Of a DNA stretch of 64,000 nt, positions 37,178 through 48,555 are shown piece after piece. The stretch is from Isoetes taiwanensis (lineage: Eukaryota > Streptophyta > Lycopodiopsida > Isoetales > Isoetaceae): contig JAJEKV010000033.1 of the NCBI GenBank assembly GCA_021234155.1, positions 15,137,422 to 15,201,421 on the forward strand. Direction: 5' to 3'. Every line of letters starts with the position of its first letter. Position 1 is the first letter of the stretch. The translations under genes and the position numbers were made by a program. The notes below the pieces were generated by a model that saw only the letters and a program-made list of their open reading frames with translations, searched no databases and was not told the origin of the DNA.

Positions 37178-37220
<43 letters not shown>
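36061..37220 (+). mobile_element. 5'-truncated LINE
   Basis: The 1160-bp insertion lies between exact 56-bp direct repeats and ends in a run of about 39 As after CTAGTTCTAGCCTT. It retains only the last part of ORF2. Truncation at the 5' end is typical of target-primed reverse transcription, but the target duplication is unusually long. Confidence 0.95.
36098..37045 (+). CDS. LINE ORF2 C-terminal region (zf-RVT)
   Basis: The frame is open through the left part of the insert (ATWQSGNLSIFWSPAV, then MHPKIYKKWEKAGISCLKHL at 36176) and ends at TAG 37043-37045. The distal part is a zf-RVT-type module: KKTQMFMWLSWRTGLATKTW, then CPLQCGDHESIGHMFFCP, with Cys/Cys/His/Cys as in plant L1 elements. The RT and endonuclease domains are missing by truncation. 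The frame has no stops, which suggests a fairly young insertion. Confidence 0.85.
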   Translation, partial: ATWQSGNLSIFWSPAVSPQEDCPLALMHPKIYKKWEKAGISCLKHLWDIARNGWWSWTKLKSVIGGTTSDRVVYNKIMGQINMISGIEGEDEIWLLNDKPSYSVKDVYRALTDDDLPAVSTWINLSRVEYVKHLTRCWSSYCAKKTQMFMWLSWRTGLATKTWLLRRKIVADAFCPLQCGDHESIGHMFFCPKIMAFWEWVSPILHLDGADLQWPRIVLVQTDKLGYSITCIALWAVWKHRCSVALDAQDISVAKIRNVFNHAVALMAISHIRSSGRAYDKAFDRLGAVQGFYAYFKCSWMRGDGGFITPPMDEQ

Positions 37221-37222
<2 letters not shown>

Positions 37223-37276
37223 AGAGTGTGTCGAAAATGGGGGCAAGCCATGAAGCATGCATTAGCATATAGAAGC
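37221..37276. other. 56-bp LINE target-site duplication, right
   Basis: Exact repeat of 36005-36060, directly after the poly(A) run. The F-box reading frame continues from its end. Confidence 0.95.
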
Positions 37277-37995
37277 GAGCTTAGTTTTGCAGGCTGCAGG
37301 ATTGACAATGCGTCACTTGCTACTCTTGTTGATCAAGCTGTCAGCCTTTCGGAACTTGACATGTAAGTATGCAATGCCACTTATCATACTTCATTTGTGA
37401 AAACAACACATGGTGTATAACAACATAGGGTTTTAGTACATAATTCTGCTGTTCAATTCTTTGTATCTCTGCAGGCAGGTGGATTTGTTGCATTAGTGAT
37501 GCAGAGCTACAAAGGATTTCTTGTTCAAAATGCTGTCCTAATTTGACATCAATTTCTCTTTGGGGAGTTACAGGAATTACAGATGATGGAGTTGTCAAAC
37601 TGGTACTTATCTTACTTAATCTTGATTTGCCTTGGACATTACAAACTTCTGGTTTTTAATTTCATATTATATGACTTAAATCTGTTCCATTATCCTTGTA
37701 GATATGTAGCGCAGCGTCATTGGAGCACTTAAATATTGGTGGTACATTCATCACCGTTGTAACTATGTTTGCAATTGCAAAGCATTCCAAGCGTCTAAAG
37801 GTAAGTATAAAATGCTGTCAATTTGCCTTCAGAGAGAGATAAAGTAACGTAAATACTTCTTCTGCAGAAATTAAATCTCTGGGGTTGCAAGCATGTGACA
37901 GAAAGAGGTCTTTTAAGTCTTTCTAAGGGCTGCCCAATGTTGCAGTTTATCAACATTTGGGGTATGAAGAGTTCAGTCAATAGGGAGAGACTACT

Positions 37996-38512
37996 GGTAA
38001 CGAACCCCCACTGCTACTCACACCTTAGGAAAGAAGGGTATAAAGCTCTTTCTTTTCTTTATTGTAAATATTGTGATTGTGAGCATGTTATATGGCCTGA
38101 TGCAAGGCTTAGAGGCCAGTGGTGATCCCAGTTATTGGATGTTCAAGTGTGCCCTCCTTACTCTTGCTGTAATGTATAAATTGTCATTATGACCAACCAA
38201 CAGATACAGATCAACTTGCCCCACTGGTGAATCAATTGTGTTAAATTCATCCAGAATTTTTAAATTTGCTGTTTTAGGATAGGATGGCTGGGGAAACATA
38301 TTGAGAATTTGTCATACAATAACCTATCTTTTGATCAGCACGGAATAGCATTTTTCCATAAAATAACGAGATTGACAACAAGAACTCCTTAGGAGTTAAA
38401 AGCTTCATGCGTCTCAAGTTTTATGTTTATACAGATGGCCATAACAGTCTCCAATTGCCATGTCAATAGAACATTTGTACACAGGCAAAGCATGGCAAAT
38501 GACAATTAAGGA
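37996..38512. other. Sequence downstream of the F-box exons
   Basis: No further exon, terminator or repeat is recognised. It ends at the target duplication of the TIR element. Confidence 0.4.
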
Positions 38513-38516
38513 TGCT
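38513..38516. other. 4-bp direct duplication TGCT, left of TIR element
   Basis: TGCT abuts the left TIR and recurs abutting the right TIR at 50836-50839. Confidence 0.75.
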
Positions 38517-38541
38517 AAGTCGTATTTAATTAAAGTGGGAC
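38517..38541 (+). repeat. Left terminal inverted repeat
   Basis: 25 bases starting AAGTCGTATTTA and ending AAAGTGGGAC; perfect inverse match to 50811-50835. The match stops sharply at the inner edge. Confidence 0.85.
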
Positions 38542-38712
38542 AAATCTTGAATTTTGGGACTCGGACTGAAAATGGGACTCACACACCATAAAAGAAATTT
38601 CTGAATTGATTGCTTGAATAGAATTACACATGACACACATAGAATTGGGTTACTTGTTTTCCTCATAAATTTTACAAACCACTAGTTGAGATAGTTTTCA
38701 AACTTCTCAATA

Positions 38713-41619
38713 TTATGTGCCCTCATACAATGATATAGCATGGAGGTTGCTCATGGCCTTGTCCATCTCCCTTCTTGGGATCTTGTGTGTGTTGTCCTTT
38801 GCAACGTGAGAACTTGGATATGACCATACCACACACTCCACCAATTCCCTCCTTTGAGGGTCAGCATAATTGCCCTCCACTTCTTCTCCAAATCGGTGTA
38901 TTGCTCCTTCAAGTTGCCCTTCTTGTGTCTCCCAATGGGCTCCCAATATTGAATTTGGAATCCAGGACGCAACTCCTCTCCATCAGGCATAGTGGTGGTT
39001 ACATCAGAGAGTGCCACCCCTAACCATATTGGACAGTCCTCATCATCAGGCCTTACTAGCACAAAGTATCCTTCCTTGATGTCCTCAAAGGGATCCCACT
39101 CAGGAAGATCAAACCACTTTGGCTTTGAGGCCTTACTTCCCACAAACCACTTGGAACCCTTGTTGGGACCCAAGTGAGCATTCTTAGACGTGCTTGCACC
39201 TTGAGAACCCTCCCATCTTGACTCTGGCAAGAACCCGTCTCTTAGCTCCCTCCCACATGGCTGTTCAGTTTCCAAGCATGTCACAACTTTCTCCCAGTAC
39301 TTGATTAGGGAGTCCATTTGATTTTTCTTAAGAGTGGAGGTGTGCTTTCCATTTCGAACATCATCCCAGTGTGTTATGTAATCCTTGATGCCCTTCACCA
39401 GTTGGCTAGAGTCTTTGACTGTCTTGAAGGGAGGTAGTGGTTTTGGTTGCCCTTTAGGAATGAGAACTTCACCAGCAGCACCCCTTTGCCACAACTCGAT
39501 ACCTTGTACAGGCATCCACAACTTGTCACCTGGTCTCCACTTATATTGCATGATTGGTATTCCATCCCTAACCCAAAACTTGAACTGAAGTGGCTTTGTG
39601 TGTCCTGTCAACTGGTCCTTACCATCTAGCAAGTATCCTTCTACAAATGATTTCCAATCTGCAACCTCATCCATCAAGAAAGCCATTGGGTTGGGGTCAA
39701 TGCAGCTCTCAAACACATCCATTAGTTCAGGGAGAGTGGTCACGTTTTCTCTCTTGAGCTTGGTGGAGAAAGTTCCAAAGAATCCATCTATATCATCATG
39801 CGTATGCCCAACCATCATGAATCCCACTTTCACAACTTTGAATACTCCCACTGCTGTCAAGTATGACATTGCCCCAAACATCCATCTATTCTTGTTTTCT
39901 TTCCAACAGTTGTCCAACTGAACACATAGCTCCTCAGGCAGTGATTTCTCAAGTAAGGGGAAATCATCCCAAGTCCTCCTTGATTCACTAGACACCTTGG
40001 ATGTGAGCTTTTTTATCTGCCTTTGGTAACAAAGCGGTTGATCATCCATCAAAGCCTCAAAAATGGGTGCTGAAGGGGAATACCTCCTCCCTTCTATCGA
40101 TCCTTTCTCTAGTGTTCTCAGGCACTTGAAAATAGAGCTCACATGGAAGTTTGGATCATCTCTCCATAGATCAAGCACAAAATGACCATATGTTCCAGTT
40201 CCATGACCATGTGTTAATACACCCGCCAGACTTACTTTCATCTGAAAAGCGTTTTGACAACGCTTGGGTAAAGGATCTAGCTTTGGCAAGAAAGTCTTGT
40301 GTTGGTCCATCTTATCATGAATTATACACAAAAATTTGTCCGGCTGCATCTCAGAAAATGTTCTCCACTGCCAATACAACTGTCTACATGATATTTGGTC
40401 CCTTTGGTGATCTGCAAATTGCTCCCTAATTGCCATTCTTTCTTTCTCTATTGCAGTTGATGCAAGTGTATCCTTGAGTTGAATGCAAGTGTTGCACTTT
40501 TGAGAATGGCATGTGTTGTAGGACACTCACGCCCCAGAAGTGAGTGCTCCATAACTTTCTTGAAATGTGATTGAGAAAGAGGCCTACCTCCGGTGGTTTC
40601 TAGGATGGAGTTGACCTCCTTAAGGCACTCCTTCTGGATATAGTGTTGTGGCAACACTCTTTGCACCACTCGCACACCGTGCTCGTTCACCTTCGACTTG
40701 TGAGGCATAGATTGAGACATGTATCTCACAAAGCTCTCAAGGCGCAATGGCCTTTAGAGTATTTGCTCTAGTTTTCAAAGTGAGTGCATTACCATGTTGG
40801 AACAAAGTGTGCCCTTTTCTAACCTGCTCCCAGTATCTGTAAAATGAAGACTTGCTCACCCCAAGAATCCATCTCAATGCTCTCATACATACCTTCATGC
40901 CCCTCAATTGATATAGTAGCAAATCCCGTGTTTTCATCATATTTGGAATTCCTACACAAGGAGTAAATGAAATTAATCCTATCTTTTTGAAGTCGTCCAA
41001 TGTATTGGGACCTTTATCTCGACGAGGTCATCCACATTGTCTCGACCTTTGTGCAATCTAGGTTGCAACACTCTTGTCCCCTAATTGCCTCCAGGTTTTC
41101 TTTGGTTGGTGCCATACTTTCCATCCTTTCTAAATATTTGTCACTTCTAGGCCTCTTGGGCACCTTTGGCTGCCTTTTATGAAAGACATAGCGTCTCTTC
41201 CTTGTGACCAAAGGATGCTCATCGACCACCAAATCTTCCACATGGCCTTGGGTGGGCCTTGGGGTGTGTAGTTCAGTAGGGCAATCTAGAGTATCACCAT
41301 TCTTGTGTGTAATATATCTAATTGGCCATCTCAACTGAGCTTGGGACTCCAGCAGCCCCTGGAAGGCACACAATGCAATCACTAGAGCTTCCACGGGACA
41401 TGATTGTATCAACCCGATAAGAAGCTTCACAATGCCAACTCCAAGATGTTCATCTCCCAGCCTCTCATCATTCACACTATCAAATGGATCAACTGCAGTT
41501 ATTATACCCTCTGCAAATACCGTCTGGTTGCAAGGGTGCAACAAAAGGCAACCCATCTTCCTCCATTGGAGCCTAGGGCAATGGCCTCCTTTGGACTTCC
41601 CTGGCTCCATTTTACTCAT
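38713..41619 (-). pseudogene. DUF7869-type transposase-like protein, frameshifted
   Basis: The reading starts at MSKMEPGKSKGGHC (41619), just after a splice-acceptor-like TTTTTCATTCAG, and runs in four frames: 41619-41014, 41009-40737, 40747-40448 and 40526-38751. The N-terminal part has a helical block with LGVSKSSFYRYWEQVRKGHT. A CHSQKCNTC zinc motif follows. The large open C-terminal frame (591 codons) shows CIIHDKMDQHKTFLP, later LDNCWKENKNRW, and VGHTHDDIDGFFGTFS. These spaced acidic blocks are typical of the DUF7869 family and fit an RNase-H-like transposase core. That family is common in repeats of mosses, ferns and animals; catalysis is inference. The three frame changes sit where coding clearly continues, so they are lesions or sequence errors rather than introns. 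The last about 40 codons may also be shifted. Confidence 0.7.
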
Positions 41620-41639
41620 CTCACATGTTCCCTGAATGA

Positions 41640-41915
41640 AAAAGCTCACATTAAAACCATATAGCCCCAAACACCACAAATATGACCATATGAACCATAT
41701 AAAACCATACAAACATATTAAATATAATCATATTATATCATACAACCATATTAACTAAAATCATACAACCATATTAACTAAAATCATATAACCATATTAA
41801 AGCATACAACCACACTCATTCTAAACCATATGTAAACATTGTAAACATATATAACCATTGAAACCTTATTAAATACATAAGATAACATATATAAACATAT
41901 AACCTACCCTTTCAT
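41640..41915. repeat. AT-rich ACCATAT-type degenerate tandem repeat
   Basis: Units like ACAACCATATTAACTAAAATC recur with variations over about 270 bp, upstream of the transposase gene. It may hold its promoter; no clear TATA box stands out among the AT runs. Confidence 0.6.
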
Positions 41916-42960
41916 ATCTTGTCATGTCCACGTGGCGCCTCTTCAGAGGCTGAAACCGTGGCCATGTCAGCAATCCGCACTGCCACGTCATGGAGGGCAT
42001 GGCCCACACGTGACAATGGTTTTTATTATTGCACTTTTACGAGGTTCGAGGGTGCAGCCAGAATTAACTGCACCCTCTTCCTCTCCCCCCCGACCATTCT
42101 TCCTCCCCTGTTTTCTCTGATCACTCATCCTCCCCTGTTTCCTTAGGGCCCGCTTTTACCGATCGGGGCGATCAATCGAACCGAAGCGATTCCAAGGCCA
42201 TCTTATGACAGTAGCTTGGTCGACGGATCGGGACGCCTTCAATACCAAAGTTCTCATGTGATTCATTGTTCGAGCGGGCGTTACCGCCTGAGAAGAAAGT
42301 GAGGCCCTTTTTAGTGCTGCTTTTTAGTTTTCTGTAAGTCCTTTAGTGCATTTTTACTTATATTCTGTTGTTAGAGGCTCTTATTGATCCCTGATACAAT
42401 TTACAGCCCGAGAAATCCTTATTCACGCTTTGCCAACGACTATACCCACATGGAAGCGAACTCGGAAGCCTCCTCCTCATCCAGCAAATCTTCCAGGTAT
42501 GTTTTTGTAATATCATACCCTTTTTTAATCTCATTTCTCTGTACTGTTCTCCACTGTTCTCTGTACTCTTCTCCACTGTTCTCTGTTTTCTCATTGATCT
42601 CACTAATCTCATCTGTTATCTGTTTTCCCTTTGTATTGTTTTCTGTTTTTGTTATCTTTTTCTTGCTTGTGGTTGAATTGAATACATTGTACAGGCACAA
42701 GTGAGAATAGTGGTTAGAGTAGTAGCAAGCAACCGAGATAGAAATCATCAGAGACTGGTGTTAGGAACTAAGATATTGCAGAGCATTAACAGAACATAAC
42801 TAGGAATGTCTTTCTCCCAGCAAGAACTAAGAATAGGAATTGCTTCACAGAATCTCCATTTCTAACTCACAGCAAATCCCTGCGCAGAGACATGCAGAAG
42901 GGAGTGGCGAAGTTGGGAATACTTCAACTTGCCAACAGGTCCGGGAAGTATAAGGCCTTC
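41916..42960 (+). other. Region between the two element genes, possible first exon
   Basis: Around 42540-42610 is a pyrimidine-rich tract built of CTGTTCTCCACTGTTCTCTGTA-like words. A short coding-like exon at 42450-42496 (MEANSEASSSSSKSS) has a good GTATG donor, and a TTGTACAG acceptor follows at about 42686-42693. It could be the first exon of the rightward gene, but the next exon is not evident. Confidence 0.3.
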
Positions 42961-42983
42961 TTCTCATTTCATGAGTCGAGAAC

Positions 42984-44040
42984 TTCCCGACTCGCGAGGC
43001 GAGAAGAGGGAGTGTACACTCTGGACTGTTGGCCGGTTGAGGGATTCGACTTCATGATCTGGATTGCCTGACTACCAATGTCTTCACATTCTTTAGAACC
43101 ACTGCTGTAGCCTTCCACCTGGGTGAGTCGAGAATGATAATTCTCGCCAATGGCTCTTTGTGCGGTCGCGGTGCTCTGGAACCCACGATTCGAGGCCACT
43201 CTCTCGCCAACCATGCTCAAACCGAATATTGCGAAGAGGACGGCTCCGACCGGGTGGAGGCCTCGGCGGCTTTAACGAAGTTGCGGCGGCTTTCGACTTG
43301 CGTGAGTCGAAAAACGCAGCTCTAGTGCACTCACAGAGCTGGCAGACAGCGATCTTAACCACTCTCTTCTATCTTCCCCGGACATTGCATGGGAAGTGGT
43401 TTCCTACCGTCTCGAGGCCAACCTTAGCAACCCACAATTCTCAGGAATGGTGGTGGCCTCTGCCAATCAGACCGTCTCCTTCAACCATCTTGCCGAATAT
43501 TGCGGAGGATGGGCTCGACAAGTGGGAGGCCCCGGCGACTAACCGAGGTGCTGGCCGCTTTCTCACCTCGGGGAGTCGAAACGCCAACAGGTAAATATTT
43601 AGAGTTGCTCAGCAGACGCCTTTAACAACTCTCCTTCTATCTTCCTGGGACATCGCGGCGGGAAGTTGTTTTGACCGCCCCAGCCAACTCTTAGCAACCC
43701 ATTGCGGAAACCACGTAGCTTGTCAGAGCGTATTCTCTACCGCTGAAATGGGAATGCCTTTACCCAACCGCAACTCCATGTGTACCCATCCGAAGTTCTC
43801 GACATGAGTTAAGGCATTCTAATTTTGCGAAGTCGAGAATATAGACACGGCCAACTCTCTCGCATTGGAAAACCATAGAGTCGTCAAGCATTTTCGCCTC
43901 AATGAAGTCGGGAATGCCTTAACCAACGTGCACTCGCGGTGTACTAACCGAAGTTACGGATGGCCAAGGCATTCTCGACTTGCAGTCGAGAATGGTAGAC
44001 AGCGACTAACAATCGCATTCTCGACTCGCAAGTCGAGAAT
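42984..44040. repeat. Palindromic motif family, group 1
   Basis: Copies at 42984-43005 (degenerate), 43291-43313, 43971-43993 and 44017-44040, plus half sites near 43121, 43575, 43836 and 43903. Arms are TTCTCGACT and AGTCGAGAA with variable centres (CGCA, TGC, TGCGTG). Confidence 0.8.
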
Positions 44041-44370
44041 CCCTTTAGCCACCAATTCTCCGTGTATGGTAGCGGTGGCCTCGACCCGGTCGAGTCACTC
44101 AGTCCTTCAACCATCTTCACGTGGTATTGCGAAGGAGGGGCTCGACCGGGTGGAGGCCTCTACAACTAACCACAGGGAAAACCACGAGAGGAAGCCAAGG
44201 CTTGCATTCTCTATAAGTACCTTGCACTTTCTATTCTCCTGTTTTTAGTCCCAAGTGCCTCTAGCCTCTGTTCGAGCCACTCTCCTTCAACCATCTTCCT
44301 CGAATATTGCGAAGAGGAGTGGTTCGGACAGGGTGGAGGCCCCTCCGACTAACTACAAGAGGATGCATTT
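43197..44370 (+). repeat. Four diverged copies of a 70-80 bp unit
   Basis: Units start near 43197, 43470, 44093 and 44276. Shared words are CACTC, CTTCAACCATCTT, GAATATTGCG, GAGGNNGGCTCG, GGGTGGAGGCC and CGACTAAC. Spacing is irregular (about 180-620 bp) because other sequence, including palindromes, lies between. No stable reading frame unites them. Confidence 0.7.
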
Positions 44371-46596
44371 GAACCGCATCTCCTGGGCCTTAGTCCTAGC
44401 CTGATCTATGTACAACATTCCAAGTAAACAGTCCATGAAAAAACACACCTAAAACGGAACTGTTCTTTACCCCCGATCCATTGTTTCCTTGCCGAGCATC
44501 TCTAAACCCGTGAGAGTAAATCATCTCTCGAAGCTGAAAAATCTTTGGACAAGGAAACGATGAATCCGTCGAGCTTATCGCCAGTTCCATTATTTAAACA
44601 CATACGGCATGTTCTACAAGTTTAAATAACATAGGCATCTCCTCAAACTCACCTCTTCACGCAAGTAATTCCTTGGGCCATCAGATCACGGATCCCGCTG
44701 ACCTCACCTAGAGTCTTTGCTTTTCCGCGGGTCTCTTCAAGAGTGTATTCGCATCTAATACTTGTATCACTGCGATTCTCGCGTATCCCCGTTCCATGGC
44801 GCCGCAGTGTAGAGTTCCCGTGTCTGGCAGCTCCTCTCCGCTTCCTACCTTAGCTCCGTGCTCATCGATCAAATCAACTGCTTGCAATAGGACGCGCGGT
44901 CAGGAAAAACACATATGCAAGGCGCTGTTAGCAGCTTACCGCGTCGCGGCGCCATTCCGGAAGTCGCTAACAGTCGATGCTCCCCTCCGAACTCGAGGTC
45001 CCCAATGCCGCAGGGAAGATAAACTACGCTCCGCTCACTTAGTCCCTTGATGTGATTAAATTTCGAAATAGTGTTTGGGCGGGCTAAAGCCGACCGTGCT
45101 GTACCCTTAGCCCGCTTCTTTTCATAAATGATTGCATGTCCTTAACTTCAAATTAAAGAACACGCCCGATCTTTTTTACATGCAGTCCTAAAACTCACAA
45201 CGCGCGGAGGAGACTTAATTTACAGAGGGGTCCGAAGAGGATGAGAGGGCATCTGCACATGACTCCGGCCCAAGAAGTTTAGGGCCGAGGGGATGCTTCT
45301 ACCAAATGGCAAAGAAGAAGAAGAAGACAAACACCCTGTGAGCTCGAGGTTTTTCTTTTGTCGGAATACCTTAAGCGATCCATCCTTTCTTCTTGCAAGC
45401 ATTCACCTCGGACTCACTGGTGATCACTGGCCGAACTCCATTCTTTGTCATCGAGGGACTGGAGACAGAGCTTCTTGAAACAGCAGCAGATTCTTGGTGG
45501 TATGTCGAGGTATCGACAAGTGGGAAGGAGAAAGATCTGTTTCTACACCAAAGGGACAAGAAGAGCTGGGAGACAAGTACAAGAAAATCGGTGTTGTGCC
45601 CTCCTCTGCATGATTCAAAGCATTTAACACTACATGTCGAGGACTGCGCCGAAAGAGTAAGTTCTATCACACCAAAAATTAGCAGTTTCAAATTATTCTC
45701 ACTCTTCCATGAGCAAGGCTAAGGGCACCGAAAAAGGCCGGCGCTTTTAAATGTCGAGAACCTTGGGTGGAAGGATCTGGAAGGGATGAAGGAGGTAGGA
45801 ACCCTAACATCCGGGGAGCTTGGTATGGAGATTTCGAGTCGGAAAACTGCGTTCAATACGGGGAGCTTCACTTCTCACATGTCTTTCAAGACTCTACAAC
45901 ACTCTGATGGGGAATGAAGTTGTGGTTCATACACAAAAAAGTCCACCAAAAAACAAAGATGGGGATGATGACACCACACGGGAGGAATCGGGGATGACGA
46001 AGGAGACGAAGATATGGACGAAGTCCCCAATAATGGATCCGGATGATCAGATCGAGATTTCACGAGAGAGGGGCACGTAAAATGGAGCGCCTAGCTTCAA
46101 GATATCCGCTGGGGAATATCACACAAAAGCCGCCGCTGGACATTAGACTACTGAAGGTTTGCACGGGAGATGCCGCCTTGTTCAACCATTGTGGAATTTA
46201 ATCCAAAGACACATGCCGGAGATTCTCGAACCCGGATGGTGCGACATCCTCGCTGCAGATCCAATGCCTGCGGATGTCATACCTTTAGCGCAGATCGGCC
46301 CGTGAGTTGTTCAATTGGAAGTCCGAGGAAGATCTCAAGGGAAAGGACATCCGTTCTCGGGTTGTAGACGGTCAAAGATTAAGGTTAGGGCGGCGCAAGT
46401 ATTGCAGACGGAGAAGGAGGTGCCGCAGCGATCAAGGATAGATATGCCAAAGCGAGAGTGCAGAGTTCTTTTCGCCGAAGACGCCAAGAACCGAATCGCC
46501 AAAGATTAGCCGCCGCCGAACACAATAGCAGCGAAAGCGAAGCTACGTGAAGGTAAATAACTCTGAATCCTAACATTTTTGATTATCATGGGTTTC
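44371..46596 (+). other. Interior of the TIR element without a recognised gene
   Basis: Open stretches such as 45393-45722 (MQAFTSDSLVITGRTPFFVI) and 45820-46080 look protein-like (charged, no low complexity) but match no family I know. They may be broken exons of the gene that ends with the FCP1 domain. Confidence 0.3.
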
Positions 46597-46603
46597 GGGT
46601 TTC

Positions 46604-46894
46604 ACCGAGTCGAGAAAGCCGTGGTAAATACGTAAAAATCAAAGGATGTAGAGCTTTCGACTCGCGTCGAGAAAACCCAGAGAAGTAAAAAGAAAATTAG
46701 ACATTCAAGGGACTTTCGACTAGCGAAGTCGAGAAAGCCCTACCATCTTGACGTTTTCCGATTATCATCGGGTTTTCGACTCGCGAAGTCGAAAGCCGTG
46801 GTAACACGTAAAATCAAAGGATGCGCGAGCTTTCGACTTCGCACCCGTGATAAGTAAAAGAAAGGGACTTTTCGACTTCGCGAAGTCGAGAAAA
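46604..46894. repeat. Palindromic motif family, group 2
   Basis: Copies at 46654-46675, 46713-46737, 46773-46795 and 46868-46894, with half sites at 46604-46617 and 46830-46843. The last has an exact 18-bp palindrome TCGACTTCGCGAAGTCGA. A surrounding unit (GCCGTGGTAA, ACGTAAAATCAAAGGATG) is itself duplicated with a spacing of about 180 bp. Confidence 0.85.
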
Positions 46895-46939
46895 CCCGGG
46901 CTACTATTTTCTTGCTCATTCTCGGGTGTTTGTAGATAC

Positions 46940-48555
46940 TTTCATGCTCGACATTGGTACGCTGATGAATGCAGCCCTTATCCCGACTAGATCATACACG
47001 CTAGGCAACAAAGGGAAAGCATTGGGTTGTCCTCGCCCTGAAGGAAAAACAGGCTCCCTCGGATAAGTGGAAGACCTTTGAGAAACTATGCAGATATGTT
47101 CTCACTGGAGGGACAGGAAGATGATGAGGGAGAGGAAGAAGAGGAGAAGAAGAAGAGAACACCAAGGAAAGGCAGAGAGTCTCTCGGACCAATATGACCT
47201 CATTCTTAGCATCGAGGCGGTCCGGGAGAAATGGAATGAGATATGGGCTCAATGGACAAGAGGCAAGTCAAGGGACAATGGAGAATTTCCAAGCAGGCCG
47301 GACCCCAAGTTGTTTGACAAGCAGTTCATGAAGAGGATCTGAGGCCGACGGACAAAGAAACGCTTTGACCTACAAGGCAAAATCTTGGAAGGAACAATCC
47401 TACTAAGGAAGACCGGGAGTTCTAAATTGCGGGGATCTAAAGGATTATGCCACAGTCCTAAAGTTTACGGCGTGCATTAGAAGAAGGCATCACGGAGTTC
47501 TCAGAACGTTGCATCTAATGAATACCATGATTTTGATTATTACAAGGAAAAGGCTGCCCTTGATGAGGAAGACATGAAGGAATTGAACCGTCTATGTCAA
47601 CCCTACATCAACACCAAAGCTGAAGCTGTAACGTCAAAACCCTTCCTTTCCCTGAACGCGCGATGGCAATTCAAGAGGAAGCTTGGATTCGGGTGGTCCC
47701 ATTTAAGGCGTGACGATAGCTCCCCCATTTCGGTAACTTTGGGACACAAGGGATTTGGTGGTCAGAACTGCACTGACCCGTGGCACTATTTGCCATCAAT
47801 ATGATCGAAGACCCCACCCTTTTTATGACAAAGCCGACATAGAGCAATTGGTACAAGACGCGTTTCGGACATGACCGACTGGATACTTTCGGTTTCCTTG
47901 TCTTTTGCATGCCGGGCAATCGATTAACCGCTGTCTCCCAATGGGCGGTGATATTAACTTCACCAACAAGATCATGCACTCCATATCTTAACTTGATCAT
48001 GAGTGCAGACTTGGCTTGCCGAAGGCACCAAGCTTTGCCAACATAGTTTTGGTTTTGATTTCAAGATCGGTCGACGACTGGATAAGTGGTGGTCTAGCGA
48101 GCATCATTATCTCGACAAGTTCATGATCTCTCAAGAGCAGATGGAACCCCGGAAGGGGGCAGATTTATGGAGGATGTTCCATCGATGGACAAGGTCGGCC
48201 AAAGATGGTGCGACGGGTCCTATACATAGAATTCCTATCCGCCAAGAGTTATCAAGTACTTCATAACCAGCTTGGTCGAGGAAGATCAAATTGTGGCGCG
48301 AAAGTGGTACATGAATGGCCTCGTTCTCTCGAGGGGCTATCTTTGTTTGGAATGAAACCTATATCCGTGGTTGGAAATAAGGACATGGTTGAAACCATTC
48401 GGTCATACGGATCCGCTTCATGAGCATTTCAAGGGGAGGAAGACAAATGGAAGCGATAAAGACGGCGAGGACGAGGGAGACAAAGGCGACGGAGACGAGA
48501 ATGTCGAAGGTTTGGACCGAATGTGCGAACACATTCTTGAAAACCTGAGATTGAG
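46940..48555 (+). pseudogene. Degenerate coding region upstream of the FCP1 exon
   Basis: A TTTGTAG acceptor precedes DTFMLDIGTLMNAALIPTRS. Further pieces are SLSDQYDLILSIEAVREKWN (47179), EDMKELNRLCQPYINTKAEA (47571), LGFGWSHLRRDD and, at 48371-48555, an acidic stretch (DGEDEGDKGDGDENVEGLD) leading to MCEHILENLRLR. Frames change several times. The acidic part joins the FCP1 exon in frame across the intron 48556-48693. I recognise no domain before FCP1; the charged composition suggests a nuclear protein (inference). Confidence 0.4.

Larger units (their letters stand above)
36000..37995 (+). pseudogene. F-box/LRR protein gene (At5g67140-like), interrupted by a LINE
   Basis: Plant F-box proteins are substrate adaptors of SCF ubiquitin ligases. 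Exons seen: 36000-36060 after a GACAG acceptor (ATRVCRKWGQAMKHALAYRS); its continuation 37277-37362 (ELSFAGCRIDNASLATLVDQ) after the LINE and the duplicated 56 bp; 37475-37602 (SLWGVTGITDDGVVKL); 37702-37800 (SLEHLNIGGTFITVV); and 37868-37995 (KLNLWGCKHVTERGLLSLSK). Introns have GT-AG borders. The order matches Arabidopsis At5g67140: end of the F-box, an SLSFAGW-like link, then leucine-rich repeats. The F-box start exon is not identified upstream. The LINE splits the second exon inside the codons after AYRS, so a normal product requires splicing out of the insert. Expected length of the family is about 230 residues. Confidence 0.75.

Noticed and set aside
44796-45050. Plus-strand 84-codon ORF as an element gene
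   Set aside because: No domain, no splice or promoter context, and no conserved counterpart in the window.
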